The notes: generated from the sequence alone by a model not told the origin. Positions 53,912 to 63,705 are shown, counted from the stretch's first letter. The stretch: DNA of 64,000 bases from Pseudomonas gozinkensis (GCF_014863585.1 NZ_CP062253.1:3870501-3934500), one strand, 5' to 3'. Made by a program: numbers and translations.

Positions 53912-55534
53912 ATGTCAGAACACGCTCAGCCTCTGGACGCCGTGCGCAGCGCGGACGCCAGCCCCGATACCCGAAAGGTCATCTTCGCCTCGTCCCTGGG
54001 GACGGTGTTCGAGTGGTATGACTTCTTTCTCTACGGCGCCCTGGCGGCGGTCATCAGCAAGCAGTTTTTTGCCGGGGTCAACGACACCACCGCGTTCATC
54101 TTCGCGCTGATGGCGTTCGCCGCAGGCTTCATCGTGCGGCCGTTCGGGGCGCTGGTGTTTGGTCGGTTGGGGGACATGATCGGACGCAAATACACCTTCC
54201 TCGCGACCATCATTCTGATGGGCGTGGCGACGTTCGCCGTGGGCCTGCTGCCGACCTACGCCAGCATCGGCATCGCGGCGCCGATCATTCTGGTGGTACT
54301 GCGCATGCTGCAGGGCCTGGCCCTCGGCGGCGAATACGGTGGCGCCGCGACTTACGTGGCGGAACACGCGCCGATCGGCAAACGCGGTTTCCACACCAGC
54401 TGGATTCAATCCACTGCCACCCTCGGTCTGCTGCTGTCGTTGCTGGTGGTACTCGGTTGCCGCTACTTCACCGGTGATCAGTTCGAGGTCTGGGGCTGGC
54501 GCATTCCGTTCCTGCTGTCGATCGTGCTGTTGGGCATTTCCACCTGGATTCGCCTGAGCCTGCACGAATCGCCGGCCTATCTGAAAATGAAAGAGGAAGG
54601 CAAGACCAGCAAGGCGCCGATCCGCGAATCTTTCGGTAAGTGGGAAAACCTCAAAGTCGTGCTGATCGCCCTGTTCAGCATCAACGCCGGCCAGGCGGTG
54701 ACCTTCTACGCGGCGCAGTTCTACGTGCTGTTCTTCCTCACCCAGTTCCTGAAAATGGACCCGGCGGTGGCCAACAGTTTGCTGATCATCAGCGTGGTGA
54801 TCGGCGCGCCGTTCTTTATCTTTTTCGGCTGGCTGTCGGACAAGGTCGGACGCAAACCGGTGCTGATGCTCGGTCTGTTGCTGGCCACGGCGCTGTACTT
54901 CCCGATCTTCAAATCCCTCGCCCACTACGCCAACCCGGCCATCGACCACGCCAGCCAACAGGCGCCGATCACCGTGGTGGCCGACCCGGCCACCTGCACC
55001 TTCCAGTTCGATCCGGTGGGCAAGGCCAAATTCGACAGCCCCTGCGACAAGGTCAAGACCTTCCTGGTCAAGCAAGGCCTGCCCTACTCCAGCGTCGCCG
55101 CCCCGGCGGGCAGCGCAGTGCAGGTGAGCGTCGGCGATGTGAAACTCGACGGCTTCGACGAAGCCGCCCTGCGCGGCGCCATCACCCTGGCCGGCTACCC
55201 GCAACAGGCCGACATGCAACAGATCAACAAGCCGATGATCGTGGCCCTGATCGTCGCGCTGATCATCATCTCCGCCATGTGCTACGGCCCGCTCGCTGCG
55301 CTGATGGTCGAACTGTTCCCGACCCGCATCCGCTACACCTCGATGTCCCTGCCGTATCACATCGGCAACGGCTGGTTCGGTGGTTTCCTGCCGACCGTGT
55401 CGTTTGCGCTGGTGGTGTACACCGGGGATATTTTCTACGGGCTGTGGTACCCGGTGCTGATTACCGGGGTGAGCCTGGTGGTGGGGATGATCTGTCTGCG
55501 TGAGACGAAGAATATCGATCTGGACAAGAACTGA
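53912..55534 (+). CDS. MHS-family (metabolite:H+ symporter) MFS transporter
   Basis: 540 residues. FASSLGTVFEWYDFFLYGAL and GRLGDMIGRKYTFLATIILM are the MHS/sugar-transporter signatures; members carry shikimate, 2-oxoglutarate, citrate or proline/betaine. A long hydrophilic insertion of about 90 residues (about 350-445, VVADPATCTFQFDPVGKA and onward) interrupts the late helices and probably lies in the periplasm; this insert occurs in a subgroup of MHS proteins. GAGGGATACCGAC precedes the ATG. It follows the GMC oxidoreductase by 147 bp, so substrate import is a fair guess. Confidence 0.88.
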   Translation: MSEHAQPLDAVRSADASPDTRKVIFASSLGTVFEWYDFFLYGALAAVISKQFFAGVNDTTAFIFALMAFAAGFIVRPFGALVFGRLGDMIGRKYTFLATIILMGVATFAVGLLPTYASIGIAAPIILVVLRMLQGLALGGEYGGAATYVAEHAPIGKRGFHTSWIQSTATLGLLLSLLVVLGCRYFTGDQFEVWGWRIPFLLSIVLLGISTWIRLSLHESPAYLKMKEEGKTSKAPIRESFGKWENLKVVLIALFSINAGQAVTFYAAQFYVLFFLTQFLKMDPAVANSLLIISVVIGAPFFIFFGWLSDKVGRKPVLMLGLLLATALYFPIFKSLAHYANPAIDHASQQAPITVVADPATCTFQFDPVGKAKFDSPCDKVKTFLVKQGLPYSSVAAPAGSAVQVSVGDVKLDGFDEAALRGAITLAGYPQQADMQQINKPMIVALIVALIIISAMCYGPLAALMVELFPTRIRYTSMSLPYHIGNGWFGGFLPTVSFALVVYTGDIFYGLWYPVLITGVSLVVGMICLRETKNIDLDKN

Positions 55535-55541
55535 TTGATAA

Positions 55542-55573
55542 AGGTGTGGCGGGGGCGCAATGCCCTCGCCACC
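55542..55573. terminator. GC-rich hairpin, probable terminator
   Basis: Inverted repeat of GGTGTGGCGGGGGCGC and GCCCTCGCCACC type at 55542-55573 between the convergent symporter and DUF427 genes. The T run is short, so efficiency is uncertain. Confidence 0.5.
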
Positions 55574-55583
55574 CTGCGGAATC

Positions 55584-55952
55584 TCAGACCTCCGCCTCCA
55601 GCAATTCAAACTTCACCTGATCGGGATAAAACGCCACGTAGTCCTTGATCTGGTTGACCGAAATCTTCGGATGTTCGTACGTCCATACCGCATTCGCCCC
55701 TTCATGCCCCGGCACTTGCAGACTGAAATAGTTGGCGTCGCCCTTGTACGGGCAATAGGTGGTGTGGTCGGTACGGGCGAAATACTTCTCGTCGATGTCC
55801 TCGCGCGGGACGTAGTAGACCGGCGGGTAATTGGCTTCGAGCAGCACCAGCGCCCGGGCCGACGCGGCGACCTGTATGCCGTGGAATTTTACAAGGAGGC
55901 AGCCTGGCTGCTCGGCGATGGTGATGACGGGACTGGGGCCGGAAGTTTTCAT
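55584..55952 (-). CDS. DUF427 family protein
   Basis: 122 residues. ALVLLEANYPPVYYVPREDI, TYCPYKGDANYFSL and VWTYEHPKISVNQIKDYVAF are the signature of DUF427, a small beta-rich fold of unknown function. The ATG at 55950-55952 is chosen from the family start. It is convergent with the symporter gene. Confidence 0.87.
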   Translation of the reverse strand: MKTSGPSPVITIAEQPGCLLVKFHGIQVAASARALVLLEANYPPVYYVPREDIDEKYFARTDHTTYCPYKGDANYFSLQVPGHEGANAVWTYEHPKISVNQIKDYVAFYPDQVKFELLEAEV

Positions 55953-56046
55953 CGGTTTCTCCTGACTGCGGCGAAGGCACCGGTTCAGGTATAACCCATG
56001 CGCAGGAATCTCGTCGGGTTCGCAGCCGAACGGTTTTTCCGTTCAC

Positions 56047-56084
56047 AAAAAAACCGCAGCCTGCGAAGGACTGCGGTTTTTTCG
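56047..56084. terminator. Rho-independent terminator, bidirectional
   Basis: Stem AAAAAAACCGCAG / CTGCGGTTTTTT with an 11-base loop, with A and T tracts on both sides. It ends the serralysin message on the reverse strand, 23 bp past its stop. Confidence 0.85.
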
Positions 56085-56106
56085 TTTCAGATTTTCCGTT
56101 TTCAGA

Positions 56107-57513
56107 TCAGGCGACGATATCGGTCGCCACAGCTTGCCCCACCACACCCACGGCGAAGTCCACCGAACCCTGGCCTGTGAGGTCGATCATCAGGCTGGTC
56201 TGGTTGGTCTGTTCGAAGTACGTGAGGATCGCATCGCCCGCGTGCCCGGTGAAGCCGCTGACGAAGTTCAGCGTGGCCGCGCCGGTGGCGAACCCGGCGA
56301 TGCCCGACAGGTCGATCTTGTCCAGGCCGCTGGTGAAATCCATGATCCAGTCCGGCGCGGTCATGGTCGAATCACTGGCTGCGCCGAATACGAAGGTGTC
56401 TGCGCCCTCACCGCCCCATAACGAATCACCACCGCCACCGCCGTAGATGATGTCGTTGCCGGCACCGCCGATCAGGTCGTTGGCCGCCGCGTTACCGATC
56501 AGCAGGTCGTTGCCCGAGCCGCCCACTGCGTTTTCAACGGTCACGCCATACGCGATGGACACGTTGCCCACCAGGCCGCCGACATCGGAGAACGAACCTT
56601 CGTTGAGGTTGATCTTCTGGTTCTGGCTGAAGCCGGAGAAATCCAGCGTGTCGTTGCCGCCGCCGTCCCACACCGAGAACACCACTTTGGAAGTGTTCGA
56701 GGTGGCGCTGTAGTAATCGCGGTCGGCGTTGGAGTTGAAGCCGTACACGGTGTTGTCGGCACGGGTTTCCAGGTTGGCGCCGTAGAGTTTCTGCACGGCG
56801 ACGATGTCATCCAGCAATGGTGCGGAGGCGTAGGCGCCGCTGCCGTCCTTGCTGAAGTTCTGGTCGGTGTTGGCTTCGCTCCAGTAGCTCATCAGGCTGT
56901 AGCCACGGGTGTCTTCGGCGTACTTGGCATCGCCGTAGGTCGGGTTGCCGTTGCCGGCGTTGTAGGCGCCCGGGTGCGACAGACCGAGGGTGTGGCCGAT
57001 TTCGTGGGTCAGGGTCTGACGCCCGTAGTTGTTGGTGTCCGGGGTCTTGTTGACCTGGTACTGATCGTTGATCAGGTACCAAGATTGACCGTCGTAGCTG
57101 CTGCCCTGCGGCAGGTAGGCGAACGCCGCGCCGCCGGTGCTGACGTCGTAGTTGCCGAAGGTCATGTGGCCGTCGCCACCCTTGCCTTCGGTGAAGGTCA
57201 CGTTGGCCACGTCCGACCACGATTGCATCGACAGGATGGCCTGGGCTTTTTGCTGGGCGCTGAACTCGCTGAAGTTGCCGAGTTTCGGGTTGTAGTTCGA
57301 CGGTTTGTCGGTCAGGAACGTGTAGGTCAGATCAATCTTGCCGTCGGCATTCTTGTCCTGCCACGACATGCCCTTGCGCAGGATTTCGTCGGCGGCCTGG
57401 TCGGCAGTGAATGACGGTTTGCCATTGACCGTCCCGGTGCCCCGGTCGTACAGGTGGCTGAAGGTGTCGACGGCGGTGAAGGCGCTGCTGGCCTGGGAGG
57501 AAGGTTGAGACAT
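56107..57513 (-). CDS. aprA: Serralysin-type extracellular metalloprotease (AprA-like)
   Basis: 468 residues, no Sec signal. The catalytic zinc site [11 protein letters not shown] (170-180) and the Met-turn SLMSYW (about 206-211) define the serralysin/AprA peptidase, and RTX repeats (331-372, for example [21 protein letters not shown]) bind calcium. The C-terminal end carries the type I secretion signal. Serralysins need an ABC exporter (AprDEF) and usually have an inhibitor gene (inh) beside them. Neither lies in the flanking 8 kb on the right nor to the left, so secretion must use a remote or shared exporter. ATG at 57511-57513. Confidence 0.9.
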   Translation of the reverse strand: MSQPSSQASSAFTAVDTFSHLYDRGTGTVNGKPSFTADQAADEILRKGMSWQDKNADGKIDLTYTFLTDKPSNYNPKLGNFSEFSAQQKAQAILSMQSWSDVANVTFTEGKGGDGHMTFGNYDVSTGGAAFAYLPQGSSYDGQSWYLINDQYQVNKTPDTNNYGRQTLTHEIGHTLGLSHPGAYNAGNGNPTYGDAKYAEDTRGYSLMSYWSEANTDQNFSKDGSGAYASAPLLDDIVAVQKLYGANLETRADNTVYGFNSNADRDYYSATSNTSKVVFSVWDGGGNDTLDFSGFSQNQKINLNEGSFSDVGGLVGNVSIAYGVTVENAVGGSGNDLLIGNAAANDLIGGAGNDIIYGGGGGDSLWGGEGADTFVFGAASDSTMTAPDWIMDFTSGLDKIDLSGIAGFATGAATLNFVSGFTGHAGDAILTYFEQTNQTSLMIDLTGQGSVDFAVGVVGQAVATDIVA

Positions 57514-57792
57514 GGTGTACGTCCTTGTTTCTAAAGAGTCAGTGTCAGACAGAAAAGCGGCGATCTTCTGGCGAGATCGTCCTGTCACTCGCCCCGTAAA
57601 GGCGAATTGAACCTGCCACAGCCGCCACGGGGGGCGCTAATCAATTTCTCGATAGCGTCCCGGATTGCCACGACGCGCACTGTCATGACCGGCAATCTTT
57701 TTATCTGTATATCCATACAGATAAAAGTTGCCCCATCGCCCGAGTCAGGCCATTCTGTGCGCCTCTTCGGGCAATGATCGACGATGGTGGTT

Positions 57793-59736
57793 ATGCGGCT
57801 GTACCTCTGTGAAAAACCTTCCCAGGCCAAGGATATTGCGGCCGTGCTCGGCGCAAAGCGTCGCGGCGATGGCTGCTGGCTGGGAACGGATGTCACGGTG
57901 ACCTGGTGCATCGGCCACCTGCTGGAAACCGCGCCGCCGGACGCCTACGACGCCAAATACAAGCGCTGGGTACTGGCGGACCTGCCGATCATCCCGAACA
58001 AGTGGAAAATGACCGTCAAGCCGCGTACCGCCAGCCAGTACAAGGCAGTCAAGCGCTTGCTCGGCGAAGCCAGCGAACTGATCATCGCCACCGACGCCGA
58101 CCGTGAGGGCGAAATGATCGCCCGGGAACTGGTGGAGCATTGCCGCTATCGCGGGCCGATCCGCCGCTTGTGGCTGTCGGCGCTGGATGAAGCCTCGATC
58201 CGCAAGGCGTTGGCAGCGCTCAAACCGGGCGCTGAAACCTTCAGCCTGTATCACTCGGCACTGGGGCGCTCACGGGCAGACTGGCTGATCGGGATGAACA
58301 TGAGTCGGCTGTTCACCCTGCTCGGCCGGCAATCGGGCTATCAAGGCGTGTTGCCGGTAGGCCGGGTGCAGACGCCGACGTTGCGACTGGTGGTGGATCG
58401 CGATCGCAGCATCGCCGACTTCGTGCCGGTGGCGTACTGGGCCATCGACGTGCAACTGCTGCACAACGGCACGCCGTTCACGGCGCAATGGCGTGCACCG
58501 AACGATACCTGTGACGATCAGGATCGCTGCCTCAATCAGGTCCTCGCCCAGCAAGCGGCCGCCGCAATCAGCAGCGCCGCCAGCGCCCGGGTGATCAAGT
58601 TGCGCACCGAGCGCATGCGCGAAGTGGCGCCCCTGCCCTTCGATCTCGGCACCTTGCAGGAAGTCTGCTCGAAGAAGCTCGGCCTCGGTGCCCAGGAAAC
58701 CCTCGACATTGCCCAGGCCCTCTACGAAACCTACAAAGTCATCACCTACCCGCGCAGCGATTGCGGCTACCTGCCCCTGAGCCAGCACAGCGAGGCGCCG
58801 GGGATTCTTGCGGCGCTGCGTCAGGCTGATCCGAGTCTGGAAACGCTGCGCAAGCATCTGGAGCCACAGCGCCGCTCCCGCGCCTGGAACGACGCCAAGG
58901 TCAGCGCCCACCACGGCATCATCCCGACCGCTGCTGCGAAAAATCTGGAGCGCCTGACCGGCAAGCACCGCGCGGTCTACACGCTGATTCGCGCGCGTTA
59001 TCTGGCGCAGTTCCTGCCCAATCACGAATACGACCGCACCCAGGCCGATTTCGATTGCGCCGGGGAAGCCTTGCGCGCGGTCGGCAAACAGATCATCGAA
59101 CCAGGCTGGAAACGTGCGTTGCCCGAAGCGCTGGCACCGGCCAAGGGTCGCGAAGCACCGGCCCCGCAAACCTTGCCCACGCTGACCCAGGGCGCCGAGT
59201 GCGCCGTAGCGGACGTGAAGCTCAAGGACCTGTGGACGCAACCGCCAAAGCCCTACACCGAAGGCGATCTGATCAAGGCGATGAAGAACGTCGCCAGACT
59301 GGTGGAAGATCCGCTGCTGAAGCAGAAACTCAAGGACACCACCGGCATCGGCACCGAGGCTACCCGCGCCTCGATCATTCAAGGCTTGCTGGATCGCGGT
59401 TATCTGGTGAAGAACGGCAAGGCGCTGTCCGCCACACCCGCCGCGTTCAGCCTGATCGACGCTGTGCCGCGAGCGATTGCCGACCCCGGTACCACGGCGA
59501 TCTGGGAACAGGCGCTGGACATGGTGCAGAGCGGCGAGATGAGTCTGGAAGAGTTCGTCACCAAACAGGCGGCGTGGATGAGCAAGCAAGTGACCCGCTG
59601 CGCCGGGCTGAGTCTGACCATCAGTGGCCCGCCGCCTGCTGGCAAAGCCGCTGCGCCATGGAAGAACAAACGCAAGACCACCCGGCGTAAAACCAGCGGA
59701 ACCAGCAAGCGAGCGGTGAAACCGGCAGCCAGATAG
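57793..59736 (+). CDS. topB: DNA topoisomerase III (type IA)
   Basis: 647 residues. The TOPRIM domain (MRLYLCEKPSQAKDIAAVLG, and ATDADREGEMIARELVEH with the acidic DxDxE residues) is followed by the type IA core with the active-site Tyr in YKVITYPRSDCGYLPL (about 316). C-terminal positions end in a Lys/Arg-rich tail that aids DNA binding. It decatenates daughter chromosomes. The ATG at 57793 is preferred over one 9 bases upstream because family members begin MRL(F/Y)LCEKPSQA. The gene is monocistronic, with the GNAT gene downstream. Confidence 0.95.
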   Translation: MRLYLCEKPSQAKDIAAVLGAKRRGDGCWLGTDVTVTWCIGHLLETAPPDAYDAKYKRWVLADLPIIPNKWKMTVKPRTASQYKAVKRLLGEASELIIATDADREGEMIARELVEHCRYRGPIRRLWLSALDEASIRKALAALKPGAETFSLYHSALGRSRADWLIGMNMSRLFTLLGRQSGYQGVLPVGRVQTPTLRLVVDRDRSIADFVPVAYWAIDVQLLHNGTPFTAQWRAPNDTCDDQDRCLNQVLAQQAAAAISSAASARVIKLRTERMREVAPLPFDLGTLQEVCSKKLGLGAQETLDIAQALYETYKVITYPRSDCGYLPLSQHSEAPGILAALRQADPSLETLRKHLEPQRRSRAWNDAKVSAHHGIIPTAAAKNLERLTGKHRAVYTLIRARYLAQFLPNHEYDRTQADFDCAGEALRAVGKQIIEPGWKRALPEALAPAKGREAPAPQTLPTLTQGAECAVADVKLKDLWTQPPKPYTEGDLIKAMKNVARLVEDPLLKQKLKDTTGIGTEATRASIIQGLLDRGYLVKNGKALSATPAAFSLIDAVPRAIADPGTTAIWEQALDMVQSGEMSLEEFVTKQAAWMSKQVTRCAGLSLTISGPPPAGKAAAPWKNKRKTTRRKTSGTSKRAVKPAAR

Positions 59737-59783
59737 CCCGCTGCGCGCTACTGTTTCTGCAGTGATTGTCAGGAGCCAGCGGC

Positions 59784-60287
59784 ATGTCTGTCATCGAACT
59801 GCGCGTCGCCCGGCGCGACGAACTGGACACCCTCGAAAACCTGATGCAGTTCTACACCTATGACTTCAGCGAGTGGCTGCCGCTGAAGTTGGGCGGGCAT
59901 GGTTTCTTCCCGATCCAGTTGAAGGACGATTACTGGCGCCAGCCGGCAACCCGACCGTTCCTGATCCACGTCGACGGCGAACTGGCGGGATTCGTGACCG
60001 TGGACGATCACCTCCTCATCGAAGGCGCCGACTACAACATCGGCTATTTCTTCGTCAGCCGGCGCTGGCGTGGCCAAGGCGTCGCGCAGTTTGTCGCCTC
60101 TGCCCTCTTGAGCCATCTGCCCGGTCGATGGCAGATTTTCCATGTCGACGCCAACGTGCCTGCACAGCGGTTCTGGGCCCGGCTCATCCCCGAGCTGAGC
60201 GGCGGCGACTTTACCCGCCAGACCAAAACAGTGGACGGCTATCCCTGCACGTTCTACTGCCTGCGCAGCCCTTCTCCCGCTGCCTGA
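59784..60287 (+). CDS. GNAT-family N-acetyltransferase
   Basis: 167 residues. The core motif A, YFFVSRRWRGQGVAQFVASA (about 85-105), binds the acetyl-CoA pyrophosphate through RGQGVA, and the FHVDANVPAQRFWARLI helix completes the fold. AGGAGCCAGCGGC precedes the ATG. Target not predictable. It lies 47 bp after topB. Confidence 0.87.
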   Translation: MSVIELRVARRDELDTLENLMQFYTYDFSEWLPLKLGGHGFFPIQLKDDYWRQPATRPFLIHVDGELAGFVTVDDHLLIEGADYNIGYFFVSRRWRGQGVAQFVASALLSHLPGRWQIFHVDANVPAQRFWARLIPELSGGDFTRQTKTVDGYPCTFYCLRSPSPAA

Positions 60288-60332
60288 ACAGCGCTTTTTT
60301 CATTCCAGAATCACTTTGTCCGACAATATGTA

Positions 60333-60623
60333 GTGACCAAAAATAATCACTACAAAACCGTTGACGGCATCGTTTTGCTTTTGCATGATGCAGACGTCTC
60401 CCCGATCGGGAGCACTGGTAACACGCTTGAGCAAGCTCGTCTGACCGCCGAGCTGTTTTTTCCGGATACACGCTGCCCACAAGGCAGATTGAAGAAGCTG
60501 ACCTGGCCTGAACGTCCAGTACAAGGACGAGAAGCGCTGGCGAAAATTCTCAAGACGCTTGTGGTCGACCCTGAAAACGTCGTCAAGGAGCCTCCCGGTT
60601 TTCGCTGCTTCTCCTCGTTGTGA
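60333..60623 (+). CDS. Hypothetical protein (96 aa), uncertain
   Basis: 96 residues from a GTG (MTKNNHYKTVDGIVLLLHDA). The C-terminal part GREALAKILKTLVVDPEN is helical. Codon use is weaker than in neighbours, and no ribosome site is obvious. Nearby antisense frames (to 60728) look worse. It may be a real orphan gene or non-coding. Confidence 0.38.
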   Translation: MTKNNHYKTVDGIVLLLHDADVSPIGSTGNTLEQARLTAELFFPDTRCPQGRLKKLTWPERPVQGREALAKILKTLVVDPENVVKEPPGFRCFSSL

Positions 60624-60798
60624 CGCTATTGCGTAGCAGTTATTCAACACGACTACATGCAACAGATGCATGACCCCGTACTTCACACGGGCGACCGCTG
60701 ACGTCCTGGTTTCGGTGCCAGGGATCAACTAACCGATGGGCTACCTGTATTAGCGAATCAACTTTGAAAGATCACCAGACTGGTCAAGGGGCAATATC

Positions 60799-61128
60799 AT
60801 GAATCTGAACAATCAACCTACTATCGAAGAACTGGCTCGTATGTTCGCGGCGCAAAAAGACAGCCACGACAGCCATATTCTGTGGATCAGCAAGTCGGGT
60901 CAGGTCCATATCGACTGCCTGTCGCCCCATGCTGGTGAAGAAGAGTTCGACCGGAACAACCAGAACCTGCTGGCCCGCCTGAAGATGTACCGCCGCGGCC
61001 ACGGCTATGTCGGCAAGAAAGCCGCAGCCGACAAGGACTTCATCGGTAATGTTCTGCAAACGCTGAAACAGGCGTGGGACTCGATGCAGAACAAGAACGA
61101 AGTTCGGGTGATTGATCGGTTCTACTGA
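60799..61128 (+). CDS. Hypothetical protein (109 aa)
   Basis: 109 residues starting MNLNNQPTIEELARMFAAQK, with ILWISKSGQVHIDCLSPHAG and a Lys-rich helical end (RLKMYRRGHGYVGKKAAADK). CAAGGGGCAATATC precedes the ATG, and a strong terminator follows 19 bp past the stop, so it is a well-formed single gene. No recognised family. A small soluble protein. Confidence 0.72.
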   Translation: MNLNNQPTIEELARMFAAQKDSHDSHILWISKSGQVHIDCLSPHAGEEEFDRNNQNLLARLKMYRRGHGYVGKKAAADKDFIGNVLQTLKQAWDSMQNKNEVRVIDRFY

Positions 61129-61146
61129 GTTAAAACTTCAATAAAC

Positions 61147-61184
61147 AAAGGGCCTGCTTCGGAAACGAAGCAGGCCCTTTTTAT
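61147..61184. terminator. Strong rho-independent terminator
   Basis: Stem AAAGGGCCTGCTTCG / CGAAGCAGGCCCTTT with a GAAA loop (61147-61184), followed by TTATT. It lies between the convergent hypothetical gene and cynR and may serve both. Confidence 0.9.
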
Positions 61185-61200
61185 TGCTCACAAGTATTAT

Positions 61201-62079
61201 TCATGAACGGGTTTCCAGCACCATGTCCATAAACGCCACCGCCGCCGCACTGTGATAGTTGTTCTGACGCCGCAACAACGCCGCGCCCCGCTGCGGCGCC
61301 TCACTCTCGACACTCAACCGGCGCAACGCCCGATCCTCGGTCGCAATCGCTTCCGGCAGCATGGTCGCAATCGGCGCATGCCGGATCACTTCCAGTAACG
61401 TACTCACCGAATTCACCTCGATCTGCACCTTGGGTGTGATGCCATTCTGGCGGAAGTATTCGTCGATCGACTGGCGAGTGAAAAAGTCAGGCGCCAGCAA
61501 GGCGAAATCCAGTTGCGCAATGTCATCCGGCGTCAGCACAGAAGCGCTGTCATACAACGGATGCTCACGCCCGACCATCACCCCCAACGTCTCGACAAAC
61601 GCCGGAATGCACTCAATGTCCGGATTGCGCACCGGCGTGAAGGCAATCGCGATATCCAGCGAGTCATCCGCCAGCCCTGCTTCGATGTCGTCCATCGACA
61701 ACTCGAAAATCTCCAGGTGAATCCCCGGATACCGCGCCACGTAGTCACGCACCAATGGCCCCACCAGATACGCCATGAACGTCGGCGTCATGGCCAGGCG
61801 CAGCGAGCCACGGGAAAGATCCTTCACGTCATGCAACGCGCGCTTGCCCGCCTCCAGCTCCACCAGCACCCGACGCGCGCATTCGATATAGGCCTGGCCG
61901 GCATCAGTGGGTTTGACCGAGCGTGAGGTGCGGTCGAACAGGTCCACACCGAGGCTTTCTTCCAGTTGGCGGATCTGTTGCGACAGGGTCGGCTGCGACA
62001 CGTGCAGCGCCTCCGCCGCCCGGGTGAAGCCGCCGTGATCGGCCACGGCCAGCAGGTATCGCAAATGTCGCAACAGCAT
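61201..62079 (-). CDS. cynR: LysR-family regulator of cyanate metabolism
   Basis: 292 residues, start MLLRHLRYLLAVADHGGFTR with GGAGCGTCCC as ribosome site; a second ATG 12 bases upstream is less likely. The winged helix is followed by a LysR effector domain (about 90-290). It is divergent from cynS, 120 bp apart. In E. coli CynR activates cynTSX when cyanate is present, and the same is expected here from the layout. The sequence DRTSRSVKPTDAGQAYIECA is CynR-typical. Confidence 0.88.
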   Translation of the reverse strand: MLLRHLRYLLAVADHGGFTRAAEALHVSQPTLSQQIRQLEESLGVDLFDRTSRSVKPTDAGQAYIECARRVLVELEAGKRALHDVKDLSRGSLRLAMTPTFMAYLVGPLVRDYVARYPGIHLEIFELSMDDIEAGLADDSLDIAIAFTPVRNPDIECIPAFVETLGVMVGREHPLYDSASVLTPDDIAQLDFALLAPDFFTRQSIDEYFRQNGITPKVQIEVNSVSTLLEVIRHAPIATMLPEAIATEDRALRRLSVESEAPQRGAALLRRQNNYHSAAAVAFMDMVLETRS

Positions 62080-62199
62080 GGGACGCTCCATCTATAGGCA
62101 GTGCTTATGGTTTGCATTGTATATCGGTCTTGGACGCTATGGATCAATCGGCAGAAGATGAATCCCACACAGCAAGCCAACCCCGAAAGGAGAAGCACC

Positions 62200-62664
62200 A
62201 TGCAATCCCAAGCCTACAACGACAGCCGCATCGCCCTGACCACCCGCGCCCTGGATGCCAAGGCACAGAAGAACCTGTCGTGGCAGGATCTGGCGGACGG
62301 CACCGGCCTGAGCCTGGCCTACGTCACCGCTGCCCTCCTCGGCCAGCATCCACTGCCGACAGCCGCCGCCGAAGTGGTCGGTGACAAGCTTGAGCTGAGC
62401 GCCGAAGACGTCGCCGCCCTGCAAATCATCCCGCTTCGCGGCAGCCTCGACGGTGTGCCGACCGACCCGACCATCTACCGCTTTCACGAGATGATCCAGA
62501 TCTACGGCACCACCCTGAAGGCGCTGGTTCACGAACAGTTCGGCGACGGCATCATCAGCGCGATCAACTTCAAGCTCGACATCAAGAAAGTCGAAGACCC
62601 TGAAGGCGGTTCCCGCGCCGTGGTCACCCTCGACGGCAAGTTCCTCCCGCTGCGTCCGTTCTGA
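62200..62664 (+). CDS. cynS: Cyanase (cyanate hydratase)
   Basis: 154 residues (E. coli 156). An N-terminal helical, HTH-like domain (residues 1-85) precedes the catalytic C-terminal domain. The active-site triad Arg94, Glu97 and Ser120 sits in [13 protein letters not shown] and [13 protein letters not shown], matching E. coli R96, E99 and S122. The enzyme forms decamers and converts cyanate and bicarbonate to ammonia and two CO2. AAAGGAGAAGCACC fixes the ATG. Carbonic anhydrase downstream supplies bicarbonate. Confidence 0.95.
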   Translation: MQSQAYNDSRIALTTRALDAKAQKNLSWQDLADGTGLSLAYVTAALLGQHPLPTAAAEVVGDKLELSAEDVAALQIIPLRGSLDGVPTDPTIYRFHEMIQIYGTTLKALVHEQFGDGIISAINFKLDIKKVEDPEGGSRAVVTLDGKFLPLRPF

Positions 62665-62748
62665 TCCATCCCGGGCCCACACCCCGCGTGCGGGCCCCTC
62701 CAAACCTGAATCGCCAAGTCGTCACCACACCTGTCTGGAGGCTGCCCC

Positions 62749-62985
62749 ATGCAAAAAATCCTGTTGACCCTGGCCCTGCTCGCCGGTCTTTGCGCTCAAG
62801 CCCAGGCCGATGACGAAGCCGTCGCTTACCGCTACGGCATGTCTCTGGATATCGCTGAAGTCGTGAGCATCACCCCGGTGGCCGATGTCTGCGGCGTAGT
62901 GCCGGTCGAGATGACTTACCTCGACAGCCACGGCGCAAAACACATTCTTCAATACAGCGAATTCGGCACCGGCTGTTCGAACTGA
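62749..62985 (+). CDS. DUF2790 family exported protein
   Basis: 78 residues with a signal peptide (MQKILLTLALLAGLCAQAQA) and the mature part VAYRYGMSLDIAEVVSITPV plus CGVVPVEMTYLDSHGAKHIL, typical of the small DUF2790 proteins of Pseudomonas, often induced under stress or copper. It lies between cynS and cynT on the same strand with gaps of 84 and 12 bp. Why a secreted protein sits inside the cyanate operon is unclear. Ribosome site CTGGAGGCTGCCCC precedes the ATG. Confidence 0.85.
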   Translation: MQKILLTLALLAGLCAQAQADDEAVAYRYGMSLDIAEVVSITPVADVCGVVPVEMTYLDSHGAKHILQYSEFGTGCSN

Positions 62986-62997
62986 GAGGACTACACC

Positions 62998-63657
62998 ATG
63001 AAAAACCTGATCGAAGGCTTCCTGAAGTTCCAGAACGAAGCGTTTCCACAGCGCACCGAACTGTTCAAATACCTGGCGACGACCCAAACCCCGGGCACGC
63101 TGTTCATCACTTGCTCCGACAGCCGCGTCGTCCCGGAACTGCTGACCCAGCAGGAACCCGGCGAGCTGTTCGTGATCCGCAACGCCGGCAATATCGTGCC
63201 GTCCTACAGCCCGCATCCGGGTGGGGTTTCGGCGACGGTGGAATACGCGGTAGCCGTGCTCGGAGTGACCGACATCGTGATCTGCGGCCACTCCGATTGC
63301 GGAGCCATGACTGCCATCGCCCAGTGCAAATGCATGGATCACCTGCCCGCCGTCAGCGGCTGGCTGCAACACGCCGAGTCGGCGAAAGTGGTCAACGAAT
63401 CGCGGCCTCATGCCAATGACGCAGCGAAGCTGAGTTCGATGGTGCGGGAAAACGTGATCGCGCAACTGGCGAACATCCAGACTCACCCGAGCGTGCGTCT
63501 GGCCCAGGAAAAAGGCCTGCTGAACCTGCACGGCTGGGTGTACGACATCGAGACCGGCTCGATCGACGCACTGAGTGCCGACCGCCGTACCTTCGTCTCG
63601 CTGGCCGAGCAACCGTCGACGTGCGCGGTGTACGGTCAGGCAGTCGATGCTGCTTGA
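62998..63657 (+). CDS. cynT: Beta-class carbonic anhydrase
   Basis: 219 residues. The zinc ligands and catalytic dyad follow E. coli CynT numbering: Cys39 and Asp41/Arg43 in TCSDSRVV, and His98, Cys101 in CGHSDCGAM. Hydration of CO2 to bicarbonate prevents bicarbonate depletion by cyanase. It is the last gene of the cyn operon and is followed by a strong terminator. GAGAGGACTACACC precedes the ATG. Confidence 0.93.
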   Translation: MKNLIEGFLKFQNEAFPQRTELFKYLATTQTPGTLFITCSDSRVVPELLTQQEPGELFVIRNAGNIVPSYSPHPGGVSATVEYAVAVLGVTDIVICGHSDCGAMTAIAQCKCMDHLPAVSGWLQHAESAKVVNESRPHANDAAKLSSMVRENVIAQLANIQTHPSVRLAQEKGLLNLHGWVYDIETGSIDALSADRRTFVSLAEQPSTCAVYGQAVDAA

Positions 63658-63661
63658 AAAC

Positions 63662-63701
63662 ACAACGCCGCGCCCGTCATTGCGACGGGCGCGGCGTTGT
63701 T
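63662..63701. terminator. Long bidirectional terminator
   Basis: An 18-bp stem (ACAACGCCGCGCCCGTC and its complement, loop ATTG) at 63662-63700, between the convergent cynT and the gene ending at 63706. Confidence 0.88.
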
Positions 63702-63705
63702 CTGT

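Noticed and set aside
53915..55609. Reverse-strand open frame of 564 residues opposite the MHS symporter
   Set aside because: Same shadow effect; the symporter shows all family motifs on the forward strand.
60300..60728. Reverse-strand frame of 142 residues
   Set aside because: Without ribosome site, and no better than the forward frame in coding character; neither is firmly supported and only the forward one is listed with low confidence.
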